Source: Marmoricola sp. URHB0036
GTDB lineage: Bacteria; Actinomycetota; Actinomycetes; Propionibacteriales; Nocardioidaceae
NCBI RefSeq assembly: GCF_000426045.1
Contig: NZ_AUEP01000010.1
Span: forward strand, 124,001 to 188,000
DNA: 64,000 bases
Direction of reading: 5' to 3'
Positions 8,907 through 16,978 of this stretch are shown here, piece by piece. Made by a program: the position numbers and the translations under genes. The number at the start of each line of letters is the position of its first letter. The first letter of the stretch is position 1. Under the pieces are notes generated by a model. The model did not search any database and was not told where the DNA came from. It saw nothing but the letters and a program-made list of their open reading frames with translations.

Positions 8907-11403
8907 CTAGGGCATCCGGTGGCCCGGCGGACAGGCCGTCGAGCCACGATTTCACGGCGGTCAGCAGCCGCTGCGTCTGCTCGCCCGGTCGTACGGCGAT
9001 CCGAACCCACGACCCGTCGAGTCCCGGGAAGGTGTCGGCCCGTCGTACGGCGATTCCGGCCCGGCGCAGCGCGGCATGCCCACCCTCCCCGAGGCGGGCC
9101 AGCACGAAGGACGTGCTCGAGGCCACGGTGGGGATGCCGAGGCCGTCGAGGGCGTCGACCAGCTCGCTCCGCCAGCCCGCGACCGCCTCGGCTCGACGCT
9201 CCGACTCGGCCCGGGCGGCGTCGGAGGCGCAGGCGCGGATCGCCGCGGCGGCCGTCGTCGACACCGACCACGGCGACTGCTCGCGGCGCAGGTCGGCGAT
9301 CACGTCGGCCGGCCCGACGGCGTACCCGGCGCGGATCCCCGGGATCGACCAGTGCTTGGTCAGGCTGCGGATCACCAGGAAGCCGGGTGTGCCGATGACG
9401 GTCTCGGTCTCGCCCGGGACCGTGTCCATGAACGCCTCGTCGACGACGACCAGCCGTCCGGGTCGCGCGAGCCGTCGGAGCGTCTCGACAGGGTGCAGCA
9501 CGCCCGTGGGGTTGGTCGGATTACCGAGCACGACCAGGTCGGCGTCGTTCGGGACGGCCGTGGGATCCAGACCGAACGGATGGGCGAGCACCACCTCGGT
9601 GACGGGGTGCCCGGCCTGCTCGAGGGCGGCGTGCGGTTCGGTGAACTGCGGATGCACCACCACCGGCCGGCGCCACGGTCGGGCCCGCGCGACCAGCGTG
9701 AACGCCTCGGCCGCCCCGGCAGTGGCGATGACCTCCGCGCGAGGTCGTCCATGCCTGGCGGCGACCGCGTCCTCGGCTGCCGCTGGCGACGGGTAGTCAC
9801 CGACGGCGTCGAGGCTGTCCCGCAGCGTCTGCTCCAGCCACAGCGGCCGCGGTCCGGGGTAGACGTTGACGGCGAAGTCGAGCAGCCCCGCGTCCCGGAC
9901 CTCGGCGTCACCGTGGTGCCGCAACGGGTCACTCACAGTAGGTGGTCGAGCAGCCAGCGCCAGCGAGCGGTCAGTCGAGACCACCGGCCGCGTGCGTGGT
10001 CTCGACTGATCACTCGCTTCGCTCGCTGCTCGACCACCCAGGAAGGCGTGCGCTGCATCGGCGAACCGTTGAGCGAGCTGCGGGTGGCCGGCCCAGTGCA
10101 CGTGGAGGTACGACGCATGCAGGCTCGGGCCGGCGAACCCCACCGGCACGTCGTCGACCGACCAGGCGGGGACGGCACCGGCACGCGGCTCGACGTGCGT
10201 GCGGTGGAACTCGTGACCGGTGACCGTCTCACCCTCGCGGGTCAGCAGCGAGTCGGCCGGCGCCGTCACCGAGGGGTAGGACAGCGTCAGCCGTGGGGTC
10301 ATCCGGGCCGTCGCGGGCAACGAGCCGACCATCACGGCGTCGTCCACCGACCGGCACAGGTACAACAGTCCGGCGCACTCGGCCACCGTCGGCACGCCGG
10401 CCTCGATGGCAGCGTGCAGCTCGGCGCGCAGGGGAGCGTTCTCGCTGAGTCCCGGCGCGTGCACCTCGGGGAAGCCACCGCCGAGGTAGATGCCCGAGGT
10501 GCCCGGCGGCAGGGCCGTGTCCTCCAACGGGTCGAAGGTCGTGACCTCGCAGCCGGCCGCCCTCAGCAGCTCCTCGGTCTCGGTGTAGCGGAAGGTGAAG
10601 GCGCGCCCGCCCGCCATCGCGACGACCGGTCGCTCGGCATCGGTGGTTGAGGAGGGCCGCCAGACCCGTCTCGAAACCACGACTTCACGTTCCGGGTCCC
10701 ACGGCTCGCTCTCGAGGTCGGGAGCGGTCGAGGCCAGCTTGAGCACCGCCTCGAGGTCGATCGCCTCGGCCACCAGGTCGGCCAGGGCGTCGAGGGCGTG
10801 GGCGGCCTCGCCTCGTTCGGCGGCAGGCACCAGGCCGAGGTGGCGTGACGGTGCGCTGACCGCCTGGTCGCGACCGAGGGTGCCGAGCACCGGCAGGCTG
10901 ATCGAGTCGGCCACCTCGGCGGCGTGACGCGGGGAGCCGGCCTTGTTGAGGATCACGCCCGCGATCTCGACCGAGGGGTCGAAGGTCGCCATGCCGTGCA
11001 CGACGGCGCCGACGGAGCGGGAGGCGCGGGAGATGTCCACGACGAGGACGACCGGGGTCCTCGTGAGGGCGGCGACGTGGGCGGTGGAGGCGTAGCCCTG
11101 GGTACCGATGCGTCCGTCGTACAGGCCCATCACGCCTTCGACGACGGCGACGTCGGCGCCCCGGGCGCCGTGCAGCAGCAGCGGGACGATGCGCTCCTCG
11201 CCCACCAGGTGGGGGTCGAGGTTGCGGCCGGGACGGCGGCAGGCGAGGGCGTGGTAGCCGGGGTCGATGTAGTCGGGCCCGACCTTGTGGCCGCTGACGA
11301 CGTGCCCGGTGCGGGTGAGAGACGCCATCAGCCCGGTCGCGATCGTGGTCTTGCCCTGCCCGGTGGCGGGGGCAGCGACGACGATCCGGGGCAGGCTGGT
11401 CAT
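8902..11403 (-). CDS. cobB: CobB-CobC fusion: hydrogenobyrinic acid a,c-diamide synthase + aminotransferase-like L-threonine-phosphate decarboxylase
   Basis: This 833-aa protein joins two enzymes. Residues 1-465 are CobB: the ATPase loop 'PATGQGKTT' (12-20), 'GHKVGPDYIDPGYH', 'GVMGLYDG', and a glutaminase domain with the nucleophile in 'VAECAGLLYL'; it amidates the a and c side chains before cobalt insertion. Residues about 500-833 are CobC-like, a PLP fold with 'VVLGNPTNPTG', 'VVVDEAFMD' and the PLP lysine in 'IRSLTKHWSIPGIRAGY', making aminopropanol phosphate for CobD. The linker (about residues 455-488) is read from a nested palindrome at 9941-10038. A second REP-like word at 10642-10680 is read in frame in the CobB part. 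The ATG at 11403 lies 10 bp after cobO. Confidence 0.93.
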   Translation of the reverse strand: MTSLPRIVVAAPATGQGKTTIATGLMASLTRTGHVVSGHKVGPDYIDPGYHALACRRPGRNLDPHLVGEERIVPLLLHGARGADVAVVEGVMGLYDGRIGTQGYASTAHVAALTRTPVVLVVDISRASRSVGAVVHGMATFDPSVEIAGVILNKAGSPRHAAEVADSISLPVLGTLGRDQAVSAPSRHLGLVPAAERGEAAHALDALADLVAEAIDLEAVLKLASTAPDLESEPWDPEREVVVSRRVWRPSSTTDAERPVVAMAGGRAFTFRYTETEELLRAAGCEVTTFDPLEDTALPPGTSGIYLGGGFPEVHAPGLSENAPLRAELHAAIEAGVPTVAECAGLLYLCRSVDDAVMVGSLPATARMTPRLTLSYPSVTAPADSLLTREGETVTGHEFHRTHVEPRAGAVPAWSVDDVPVGFAGPSLHASYLHVHWAGHPQLAQRFADAAHAFLGGRAASEASDQSRPRTRPVVSTDRSLALAARPPTVSDPLRHHGDAEVRDAGLLDFAVNVYPGPRPLWLEQTLRDSLDAVGDYPSPAAAEDAVAARHGRPRAEVIATAGAAEAFTLVARARPWRRPVVVHPQFTEPHAALEQAGHPVTEVVLAHPFGLDPTAVPNDADLVVLGNPTNPTGVLHPVETLRRLARPGRLVVVDEAFMDTVPGETETVIGTPGFLVIRSLTKHWSIPGIRAGYAVGPADVIADLRREQSPWSVSTTAAAAIRACASDAARAESERRAEAVAGWRSELVDALDGLGIPTVASSTSFVLARLGEGGHAALRRAGIAVRRADTFPGLDGSWVRIAVRPGEQTQRLLTAVKSWLDGLSAGPPDALG
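9941..10038. repeat. Nested inverted repeat inside cobBC, encoding the inter-domain linker
   Basis: The outer arms GGTGGTCGAGCAGC (9941-9954) and GCTGCTCGACCACC (10025-10038) are exact reverse complements. The inner arms TCAGTCGAGACCAC (9971-9984) and GTGGTCTCGACTGA (9996-10009) are also exact. The 98-bp structure contains no stop in the cobBC frame and codes for a low-complexity Arg/Ser/Ala linker (including 'SRPRTRPVVSTDRS'). The word GGTGGTCGAGCAGC resembles Nocardioides REP ends, so this looks like an element inserted between, or generated with, the fused genes. Confidence 0.85.
10642..10680. repeat. REP-like element read in frame within the CobB domain
   Basis: GGTGGTTGAGGAGG at the left end and CGTCTCGAAACCAC at the right form an imperfect inverted repeat of the common actinobacterial type (GTGGTTTCGAGAC...CTCCTCAACCACC). 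It is read through by cobBC as 'VVSRRVWRPSSTT', just before the glutaminase domain. It sits in the ATPase/glutaminase connector, where an insertion is likely to be tolerated. Confidence 0.65.
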
Positions 11404-11413
11404 GAGGAGGGGG

Positions 11414-12028
11414 CTACCACTCGATGCCCCGCTGGCCCTTCTGCCCGGCGTCCATGGGGTGCTTGACCTTGGTCATCTCGGTGACCAGGTCGGCCACCTC
11501 GATGAGGCGGGGGTCGGCGTTGCGGCCGGTGATCACGACGTACTGCCGGCCCGGACGGTCACGCAGGGTCTGTACGACGTCCTCGACGTCGACCCAGCCC
11601 CACTTCATCGGGTAGGTGAACTCGTCGAGCACGTAGAGGTCGTGGGTCTCCTCGGCCAGCCGCCGCTTGATCTCGGCCCAGCCCTCGGCCGCCTCGGCTT
11701 CGTGGTCCGCCTCGTCGCCGGCTTTGCGCGACCACGACCAGCCGGCGCCCATCTTGTGCCACTCGACCGGGCCGCCCTCGCCGTTCTCCTTGTGCAGCTC
11801 GCCGAGACGTTCGAGCACGGTCTGCTCGCCGATGCGCCACTTGGCCGACTTCACGAACTGGAAGACGCCGACGTTCCAGCCCTGGTTCCAGCTGCGGATC
11901 GCCAGCCCGAACGCGGCGGTCGACTTCCCCTTGCCGTCGCCGGTGTGCACCATCAGCAACGGCCGGTTGCGGCGCTGGCGCGTGGTCAGTCCGTCGTCGG
12001 GCACGACGAGCGGTTGTCCCTTGGGCAT
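11414..12028 (-). CDS. cobO: Cob(I)yrinic acid a,c-diamide adenosyltransferase CobO
   Basis: CobO (BtuR/CobA-type) transfers the 5'-deoxyadenosyl group of ATP to the reduced cobalt of the corrinoid. The product is 204 aa with the P-loop 'GDGKGKST' at residues 30-37, 'NVGVFQFVKS', 'VLDEFTYPMKWGWV' and 'VVITGRNADPRLIEVADLVTEM', all characteristic of the family. The ATG at 12028 follows the bluB stop almost directly. It lies between bluB and cobBC in a leftward operon headed by the chelatase gene, matching its place just after cobalt insertion. Confidence 0.95.
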   Translation of the reverse strand: MPKGQPLVVPDDGLTTRQRRNRPLLMVHTGDGKGKSTAAFGLAIRSWNQGWNVGVFQFVKSAKWRIGEQTVLERLGELHKENGEGGPVEWHKMGAGWSWSRKAGDEADHEAEAAEGWAEIKRRLAEETHDLYVLDEFTYPMKWGWVDVEDVVQTLRDRPGRQYVVITGRNADPRLIEVADLVTEMTKVKHPMDAGQKGQRGIEW

Positions 12029-12029
12029 G

Positions 12030-12680
12030 TCAGTGGCTTCCGTACTTCTCGTGGTGGATGGCCTCGGCGAGGGGTCGTTTCTGCCGCCAGCCGTGGCGCT
12101 CGAGGTCGGGGACCTCCTCGAGGTGGGTCACCGGGCCGACGCACAGCCAGGCGATCGGCCGCACTCGTTCAGGGATGGCGAGCAGGTCGCGCAGGAACTC
12201 CTCGCGGTAGAAGGACACCCAGCCGACGCCCAGTCCCTCGGCGGTGGCGGCCAGCCAGAGGTTCTGGATCGCCAGGACGGCGGAGTAGAGCCCGGCGTCA
12301 TCGATGGCGTGCCGGCCGAGCACCTGGGTGCCGCCGCGGTCGGGGTCGTAGGTGACCACCACCGCGAGGGCGGACTCCAGGACGCCCTCGACCTTGATGC
12401 GTCCGAAGGTCTGCTGGCGCTCCTCCGGCAGCGACGCGGCGTACGACGCCCGCTCGGTCGCGACGTGCTCCTGGAACCGCTCACGCGTCGCGGTGTCGCG
12501 GACCAGGACGAAGTCCCACGGCTGGCTGTGCCCGACGCTGGGAGCCGAGTGGGCCGCCTGCAGGACCCGCTCGAGCACGTCGGGGTCGAGGGGGTCGCTG
12601 CTGAACTCGGCGCGTACGTCGCGCCGCCGGGCGATGACGTCGTAGAGGTCGGCGCTGAGCGTGCTGGGTGGCGCGTTCAT
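12030..12680 (-). CDS. bluB: 5,6-dimethylbenzimidazole synthase BluB
   Basis: BluB is a flavin-destructase of the nitroreductase fold that turns FMNH2 and O2 into dimethylbenzimidazole, the lower ligand of B12. The product is 216 aa with 'RRRDVRAEFSSDPLD', 'AAHSAPSVGHSQPWDF', the long 'VVVTYDPDRGGTQVLGRH' segment and 'GVGWVSFYREEFLRDLLAIP', all typical of BluB rather than ordinary nitroreductases. The ATG at 12680 overlaps the chelatase stop (ATGA). The oxygen requirement fits the aerobic cobalamin pathway, and CobT at 6707 uses its product. Confidence 0.94.
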   Translation of the reverse strand: MNAPPSTLSADLYDVIARRRDVRAEFSSDPLDPDVLERVLQAAHSAPSVGHSQPWDFVLVRDTATRERFQEHVATERASYAASLPEERQQTFGRIKVEGVLESALAVVVTYDPDRGGTQVLGRHAIDDAGLYSAVLAIQNLWLAATAEGLGVGWVSFYREEFLRDLLAIPERVRPIAWLCVGPVTHLEEVPDLERHGWRQKRPLAEAIHHEKYGSH

Positions 12681-14716
12681 GCGACGCGCTCGTGGACCGC
12701 GCCGGTGAGAGCGGTGGCGCTGACCTCGGTCACCGCGACGTGCTCGGCGTGCAGGTGCCGCGCGAGCTCGCCGGCCAGCCCCATCCGGAACGACCCCGAC
12801 TCGCAGTCGACGACGAGCGCGGCGATGTCGCGACGGGCCAGGTGGTCGGCGGCGAGACGCGAGCGGCGTACGGCATCGGCGCCGGCGGTCGCGCGACCGT
12901 CGGTGACGAGCACCAGCAGCGGACGACGACGCGGGTCGCGGACCCGCTCGACCTCGAGGACACGGGCGGACTCGAGCAGGCCCTCGGCCAGCGGCGTACG
13001 TCCTCCGGCAGGGAGCTCGCCCAGGCGGGCCGCGGCGATCTCGACCGAATGGGTCGGTGGCAGCACCAGGTCGGCGCGGTCGCCGCGGAAGGTGACCAGG
13101 CCGACCTTGTCGCGCCGCTGGTAGGCGTCGAGGAGCAACGAGAGGATGGCGGTCTTGACCTGCTCCATGCGCTTGCGGGCGGCCATCGAGCCGGACGCGT
13201 CGACGCAGAACAGGATCAGGTTGGCCTCGTGGCCCTCGCGGGTCGCGACCCGGAGATCGTCGCCGCGGAACCGCATCGGGCCGCCGCGACGGCCGCGCTC
13301 GTGCTGGTGAGCGGCAGCCGCACGGAGGGTCTCGGTCAGGTCGATGGACCCGGTGCCGTCGACCGGGCGGTGGGCACCGACCCGGCGACCCCACTCGGTG
13401 ATCGCCCGGCTGCGCTTCCCGGCCGCACCACCGCCCGTGCCGCGGACCGTGAACAGCCTGGTGCGGTAGGGATCTCCCGCCCCGACCGTCGTCGACTGGT
13501 CACTGCCCTGGGGGAGACCTGCGGACGACTTCTCCTCCTGCGGTGCGTCATACGAATCGTGGTCTTGAGGCCCCGATTCGTATGACGCATCGTCCGGTGT
13601 CTCGCGGGTGTCGCTGCTCGAGGGGTCCGGGCCGTCGTCGTCCTCGAGCGGCTGGTCACCCGGGTCGTCGCTGGGTGGCGGATCGGTCGGTTCCGGGGGT
13701 TCGGGCTCGTCGTCGCCGAGGATCTGGTCGAGCAGGTCCTCGTCGAGACCGGGGGCGTCGAACGGGTTGCGGCGACGACGGTGGGGGAGCGCGAGGCGGG
13801 CGGCGGCCCGGATGTCGGCGCGGGTCACCTCGGCCCGGTCGTTCCAGGCCGCGTGGGCCATCGCGGCCCGGGCGGTGACGATGTCGGCGCGCATCCCGTC
13901 GACCTCGAACGCGGCGCACACCTCGGCGATCTTGAGCAGCGCCTCGTCGCTCAGTCGCACCTTCCCGACCAGCGACTGGGCCGCGAGGATGCGCTCGGTG
14001 AGCAGCTTCTCCGGCTCGGCGTACTCCGCTGCGAACGCGTCCGGGTCGTTGTCGTAGGCCATTCGCCGTCGTACGACCTCGACGCGCAGGGCCGGCTCAC
14101 GCGGGGCGGAGACCTCGACCGTCAGGCCGAACCGGTCGAGCAGCTGGGGGCGGAGCTCGCCCTCCTCGGGGTTCATGGTGCCGACCAGGACGAAGCGGGC
14201 GGCGTGCTCGACCGAGACCCCGTCGCGCTCGACGGTCGACCGTCCCATGGCGGCGGCGTCGAGCAGGAGGTCGACGAGGTGGTCGTGCAGCAGGTTGACC
14301 TCGTCGACGTACAGGATCCCGCGGTGGGCACGGGCCAGCAGGCCGGGCTCGTACTCCGTGCGGCCCTCGGACAGCGCCCGCTCGAGGTGCAGCGACCCGA
14401 GCACGCGGTCCTCGGTGGCGCCGACCGGCAGCTCCACGAGACGCACCGGTCGGGTCTCGGTCGAGGCGTCGGCCCCGAACGGACCGTCGGGCGAGAGCGG
14501 GGAGGACTCGCGGGGGTCGGTGGAGAAGCGGTCGCCGGCGATCACCTCGATCGGGGGGAGTACGGCGGCCAGGGCGCGCACGATCGTCGACTTCGCGGTG
14601 CCCTTCTCGCCGCGCACGAGCACCCCGCCGACCTCGGGCGAGATCGTCGTCAGCACAAGGGCGAGCGCCATGTCGTCGGATCCGACAACGGCACTGAAAG
14701 GAAACTGCTGTGGCAT
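12677..14716 (-). CDS. ChlI-ChlD fused AAA+/VWA subunit of cobaltochelatase
   Basis: This 679-aa protein is the ATPase motor expected to partner CobN. Residues 1-330 are a ChlI-like AAA+ domain with Walker A 'GEKGTAKS' (36-43), Walker B 'GILYVDEVNLL' and sensor 'LVGTMNPEEGELRPQLLDRF'. A long acidic, proline-rich linker (about 340-420) follows. The C-terminal half is a ChlD/VWA domain with the MIDAS motif 'DASGS' and 'LVTDGRATAG'. Family knowledge: in actinobacteria this type replaces CobS/CobT. The linker is partly encoded by a perfect palindrome (13544-13589). A cobalamin riboswitch lies just upstream, and 'GGGAGCCTCC' precedes the ATG. bluB overlaps its stop. Confidence 0.9.
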   Translation of the reverse strand: MPQQFPFSAVVGSDDMALALVLTTISPEVGGVLVRGEKGTAKSTIVRALAAVLPPIEVIAGDRFSTDPRESSPLSPDGPFGADASTETRPVRLVELPVGATEDRVLGSLHLERALSEGRTEYEPGLLARAHRGILYVDEVNLLHDHLVDLLLDAAAMGRSTVERDGVSVEHAARFVLVGTMNPEEGELRPQLLDRFGLTVEVSAPREPALRVEVVRRRMAYDNDPDAFAAEYAEPEKLLTERILAAQSLVGKVRLSDEALLKIAEVCAAFEVDGMRADIVTARAAMAHAAWNDRAEVTRADIRAAARLALPHRRRRNPFDAPGLDEDLLDQILGDDEPEPPEPTDPPPSDDPGDQPLEDDDGPDPSSSDTRETPDDASYESGPQDHDSYDAPQEEKSSAGLPQGSDQSTTVGAGDPYRTRLFTVRGTGGGAAGKRSRAITEWGRRVGAHRPVDGTGSIDLTETLRAAAAHQHERGRRGGPMRFRGDDLRVATREGHEANLILFCVDASGSMAARKRMEQVKTAILSLLLDAYQRRDKVGLVTFRGDRADLVLPPTHSVEIAAARLGELPAGGRTPLAEGLLESARVLEVERVRDPRRRPLLVLVTDGRATAGADAVRRSRLAADHLARRDIAALVVDCESGSFRMGLAGELARHLHAEHVAVTEVSATALTGAVHERVA
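13544..13589. repeat. Perfect 16-bp inverted repeat inside the chlID linker
   Basis: TGCGTCATACGAATCG at 13544-13559 and CGATTCGTATGACGCA at 13574-13589 are exact reverse complements around a 14-nt spacer. It is read in frame by the chelatase gene as 'DASYESGPQDHDSYDAP' in the acidic linker between the AAA+ and VWA domains. Its composition (AT-rich arms in a 70% GC gene) suggests an inserted palindromic element. Confidence 0.85.
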
Positions 14717-14751
14717 GGAGGCTCCCGCTCGTCACCAGCTAACACGGCGGC

Positions 14752-14873
14752 GCGAGGCCGGTCTTCGGACTTCCGTGACTCCCGATCGTCACGGTCACCG
14801 CAGCGGGCCTGTGCCGGAGTTTCACCGGCTTCCCGATTCTCCCCTCACGGGGCACCTCGTGCCTGTCGTCAGT
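14752..14873 (-). promoter_or_regulatory. Cobalamin riboswitch upstream of the chelatase-bluB-cobO-cobBC operon
   Basis: The minus strand carries GGGAAGCCGGTGAAACTCCG, then GGCACAGGCCCGCTGCGGTGACC and the 3' element AGTCCGAAGACCGGCC. These are the B12-box, the central core and the conserved P8-type end of cobalamin aptamers. The aptamer ends about 35 nt before the chelatase ATG. The Shine-Dalgarno lies within that short stretch, so control of translation initiation is plausible. On the other side, cobL starts rightward only 20 bp away. Confidence 0.95.
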
Positions 14874-14892
14874 CACGATAGCGTCAACCGTC

Positions 14893-16113
14893 GTGGCCCA
14901 GACCATGGGTGAGTCCCTCCCCTCGTCCCTGCTCGTCGTCGGCATCGGTGCCGATGGCTGGAGCGGGCTGTCCGAGGTCGCCCGCGAGCGGATCGGCGCC
15001 GCCGAGGTGCTGGTCGCCGGCCCCCGGGTGCAGGCGCTGGTCCCCGAGGTCGCGGGACAGGTGCGCGAGGAGCTGCCCTCGCCGCTGCGGCCCGGGTTGC
15101 GCGAGCTGATGGCGTCGTACGCCGCACGCAGCGTGGTCGTCGTCGCCAGTGGCGACCCGATGGTCTCGGGCATCGGCAGCACGCTGGTCGACCTGTTCGG
15201 GCCCGAGGCGGTGGAGGTCCTGCCGGGCGTCTCGTCGGTGGCCCTCGCCCGGGCGCGGATGCGCTGGTCGGCGGAGTCGAGCCAGGTGGTCTCGCTCGTC
15301 GCCCGTGACCCGCACCTGTTGCTGCGCCAGCTCGCGCCGGGACATCGCGTGCTGCTGCTGTCCTCCGACGAGACCACCCCGGCCTTCGTGGCGGCGCTGT
15401 TGACCTCCTACGGCTACGGTGCCTCTCGCGTGGTCGTGCTCGGTGACCTCGGCTCGGCCGAGGAGTCGCGCATCGAGGGGATCGCCTCGACGTGGTCGGC
15501 GTCGTCCCCGCGACTCAACGTCCTGGCGCTGGAGCTGGACGGACCCGTCATCGGCTCGTGGGCGGCCGGGCTGCCCGACGACGCCTACGGCAACGACGGC
15601 CAGCTGACCAAGCGCGACCTGCGGGCCGGTGCCCTGGCGCGGCTGGCTCCGCAACCGGGCCAGCTGCTCTGGGACGTCGGTGCGGGCGCCGGGTCCGTCG
15701 GCATCGAGTGGATGCGCGCGCACCCGCGGTGCCGGGCCATCGCCGTCGAGGGAGACGAGGACCGCGCCACGCAGATCGGGTTCAACGCGCGGCACCTGGG
15801 TGTCCCGCACCTCGAGGTCGTGCACGGCCGCGCACCCGCCGTTCTGGCCGACCTGCCCGACCCGGACGCCATCTTCGTCGGTGGCGGTGCGACCGAGCCC
15901 GGCCTCCTCGAGACCTGCCTGGCGCGGCTCGGTCCCGGCGGGCGGTTGGTGGTGCACGGCGTCACCCTGGAGACCGAGACGCTGCTGGCCGAGCTGTACG
16001 CCGAGCACGGCGGTGAGCTCACCCGCCACTCCGTCGAGCGGGCAGCACCGATCGGGTCGTTCACCGGCTGGACCCCGGCGCGAGCCGTGACGATGTGGGC
16101 GGTCTCGACGTGA
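14893..16113 (+). CDS. cobL: Precorrin-6Y C5,15-methyltransferase (decarboxylating) CobL
   Basis: CobL methylates C-5 and C-15 of precorrin-6B and decarboxylates the C-12 side chain to give precorrin-8X. The 406-aa protein is the usual CbiE-CbiT fusion. The N-terminal tetrapyrrole methylase (about 1-200) has 'VVGIGADGWSGLS' and 'VVASGDPMVSGIGSTL'. The C-terminal CbiT-like SAM domain has 'LWDVGAGAGSVGIEWMR' and 'IFVGGGATEPGLLE'. The start is a GTG at 14893; an ATG four codons later (14905) is equally possible. No riboswitch core is seen on its own strand. Its stop overlaps the GTG of cobM. Confidence 0.95.
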   Translation: MAQTMGESLPSSLLVVGIGADGWSGLSEVARERIGAAEVLVAGPRVQALVPEVAGQVREELPSPLRPGLRELMASYAARSVVVVASGDPMVSGIGSTLVDLFGPEAVEVLPGVSSVALARARMRWSAESSQVVSLVARDPHLLLRQLAPGHRVLLLSSDETTPAFVAALLTSYGYGASRVVVLGDLGSAEESRIEGIASTWSASSPRLNVLALELDGPVIGSWAAGLPDDAYGNDGQLTKRDLRAGALARLAPQPGQLLWDVGAGAGSVGIEWMRAHPRCRAIAVEGDEDRATQIGFNARHLGVPHLEVVHGRAPAVLADLPDPDAIFVGGGATEPGLLETCLARLGPGGRLVVHGVTLETETLLAELYAEHGGELTRHSVERAAPIGSFTGWTPARAVTMWAVST

Positions 16114-16862
16114 CCGTGCACTTCGTGGGGGCCGGCCCGGGCGCGGCCGACCTGCTGACCCTGCGCGCGGCCGACCTGCTCGCGAACGCCGACGTGGTGC
16201 TCTACCCCGGCACCTATCTCGACGAGGGGTTCCTCGTGCACGTCAGCCCGGACGCCGAGCTGGTCGACACCCAGGACCTCGACCTCGACCAGATCATGGC
16301 GCGCCTCGTCGGTGCCTCCCGTGACGGACTCGAGGTGGTGCGACTGGTCTCAGGCGACCCGTCGGTGTACTCCGCGCTGACCGAGCAGACCCACCGGCTC
16401 GACCAGGCCGGCGTGGAGTGGGACGTGACACCCGGCGTCCCGGCGTACGCCGCTGCGGCTGCCCTGGTCGGTCGGGAGCTGACCGTCCCGCTGGTCGCCC
16501 AGTCCGTCGTACTCACCCGGGCGCAGGCGCGCTCGACCGCCATGCCGGCGGGCGAGGAGCTGGCCAGCTTCGCCGCGACCGGCGCCACGCTCGTGGTACA
16601 CCTCGCGATCACCCGGACCCGCGAGCTGATGGACGAGCTGGCCGGACACTACGGAGTCGACTGCCCCGTGGTCGTCGTACACCGCGCCAGCCAGCCCGGA
16701 CAGCTGGTCCTGCGCGGCACCGTCGGCGACATCGCCGAGCAGGTCGAGCTCGCCGGCCTCCGCCAGGCCGCCGTCATCCTGGTCGGCCGCGCCCTCGAGC
16801 CCGACGACCCCGCCCAGTCGTTCCTCTACGACCCCGCGCGCGACCGCTCCCAGAAACGCTGA
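16110..16862 (+). CDS. cobM: Precorrin-4 C11-methyltransferase CobM
   Basis: CobM uses SAM to methylate C-11 of precorrin-4, giving precorrin-5, the substrate of CobF. The product is 250 aa starting 'VTVHFVGAGPGAADLLTLRA', with 'VLYPGTYLDEG', 'RLVSGDPSVYSAL', 'TPGVPAYAAAAA' and 'HLAITRTRELMDEL', which fit CobM/CbiF. The GTG at 16110 is preferred because it overlaps the cobL stop (GTGA); a slightly upstream ATG is within cobL. Repeats with inverted GGGCACTTCTGGTTGG words follow before the convergent cobIJ. Confidence 0.95.
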   Translation: MTVHFVGAGPGAADLLTLRAADLLANADVVLYPGTYLDEGFLVHVSPDAELVDTQDLDLDQIMARLVGASRDGLEVVRLVSGDPSVYSALTEQTHRLDQAGVEWDVTPGVPAYAAAAALVGRELTVPLVAQSVVLTRAQARSTAMPAGEELASFAATGATLVVHLAITRTRELMDELAGHYGVDCPVVVVHRASQPGQLVLRGTVGDIAEQVELAGLRQAAVILVGRALEPDDPAQSFLYDPARDRSQKR

Positions 16863-16865
16863 CCG

Positions 16866-16973
16866 GGCACTTCTGGTTGGCCGTACGTCGCTGACCGGGC
16901 AGAAATGGTGAGCCCGACCAACCAGAAGTGCCCTCTCGGCGCACTGCACGCAACCAGAAGTGCCCTCTCGGCG
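16866..16973. repeat. Cluster of CAACCAGAAGTGCCC repeats between convergent cobM and cobIJ
   Basis: AACCAGAAGTGCCCTCTCGG occurs twice as direct copies (from 16921 and 16953, period 32 bp), and the reverse complement GGGCACTTCTGGTTGG lies at 16866-16881. The left inverted copy can pair with either right copy, giving alternative stems of about 16 bp. The cluster fills the gap between the two stop codons and may terminate both units. A related word, GGCACTTCTGGT, occurs in the intergenic region near 23480. Confidence 0.8.
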
Positions 16974-16978
16974 GGGCT

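Noticed and set aside
16866-16973. CRISPR array remnant
   Set aside because: Only two direct copies with a short spacer plus one inverted copy, and no cas genes in the window.
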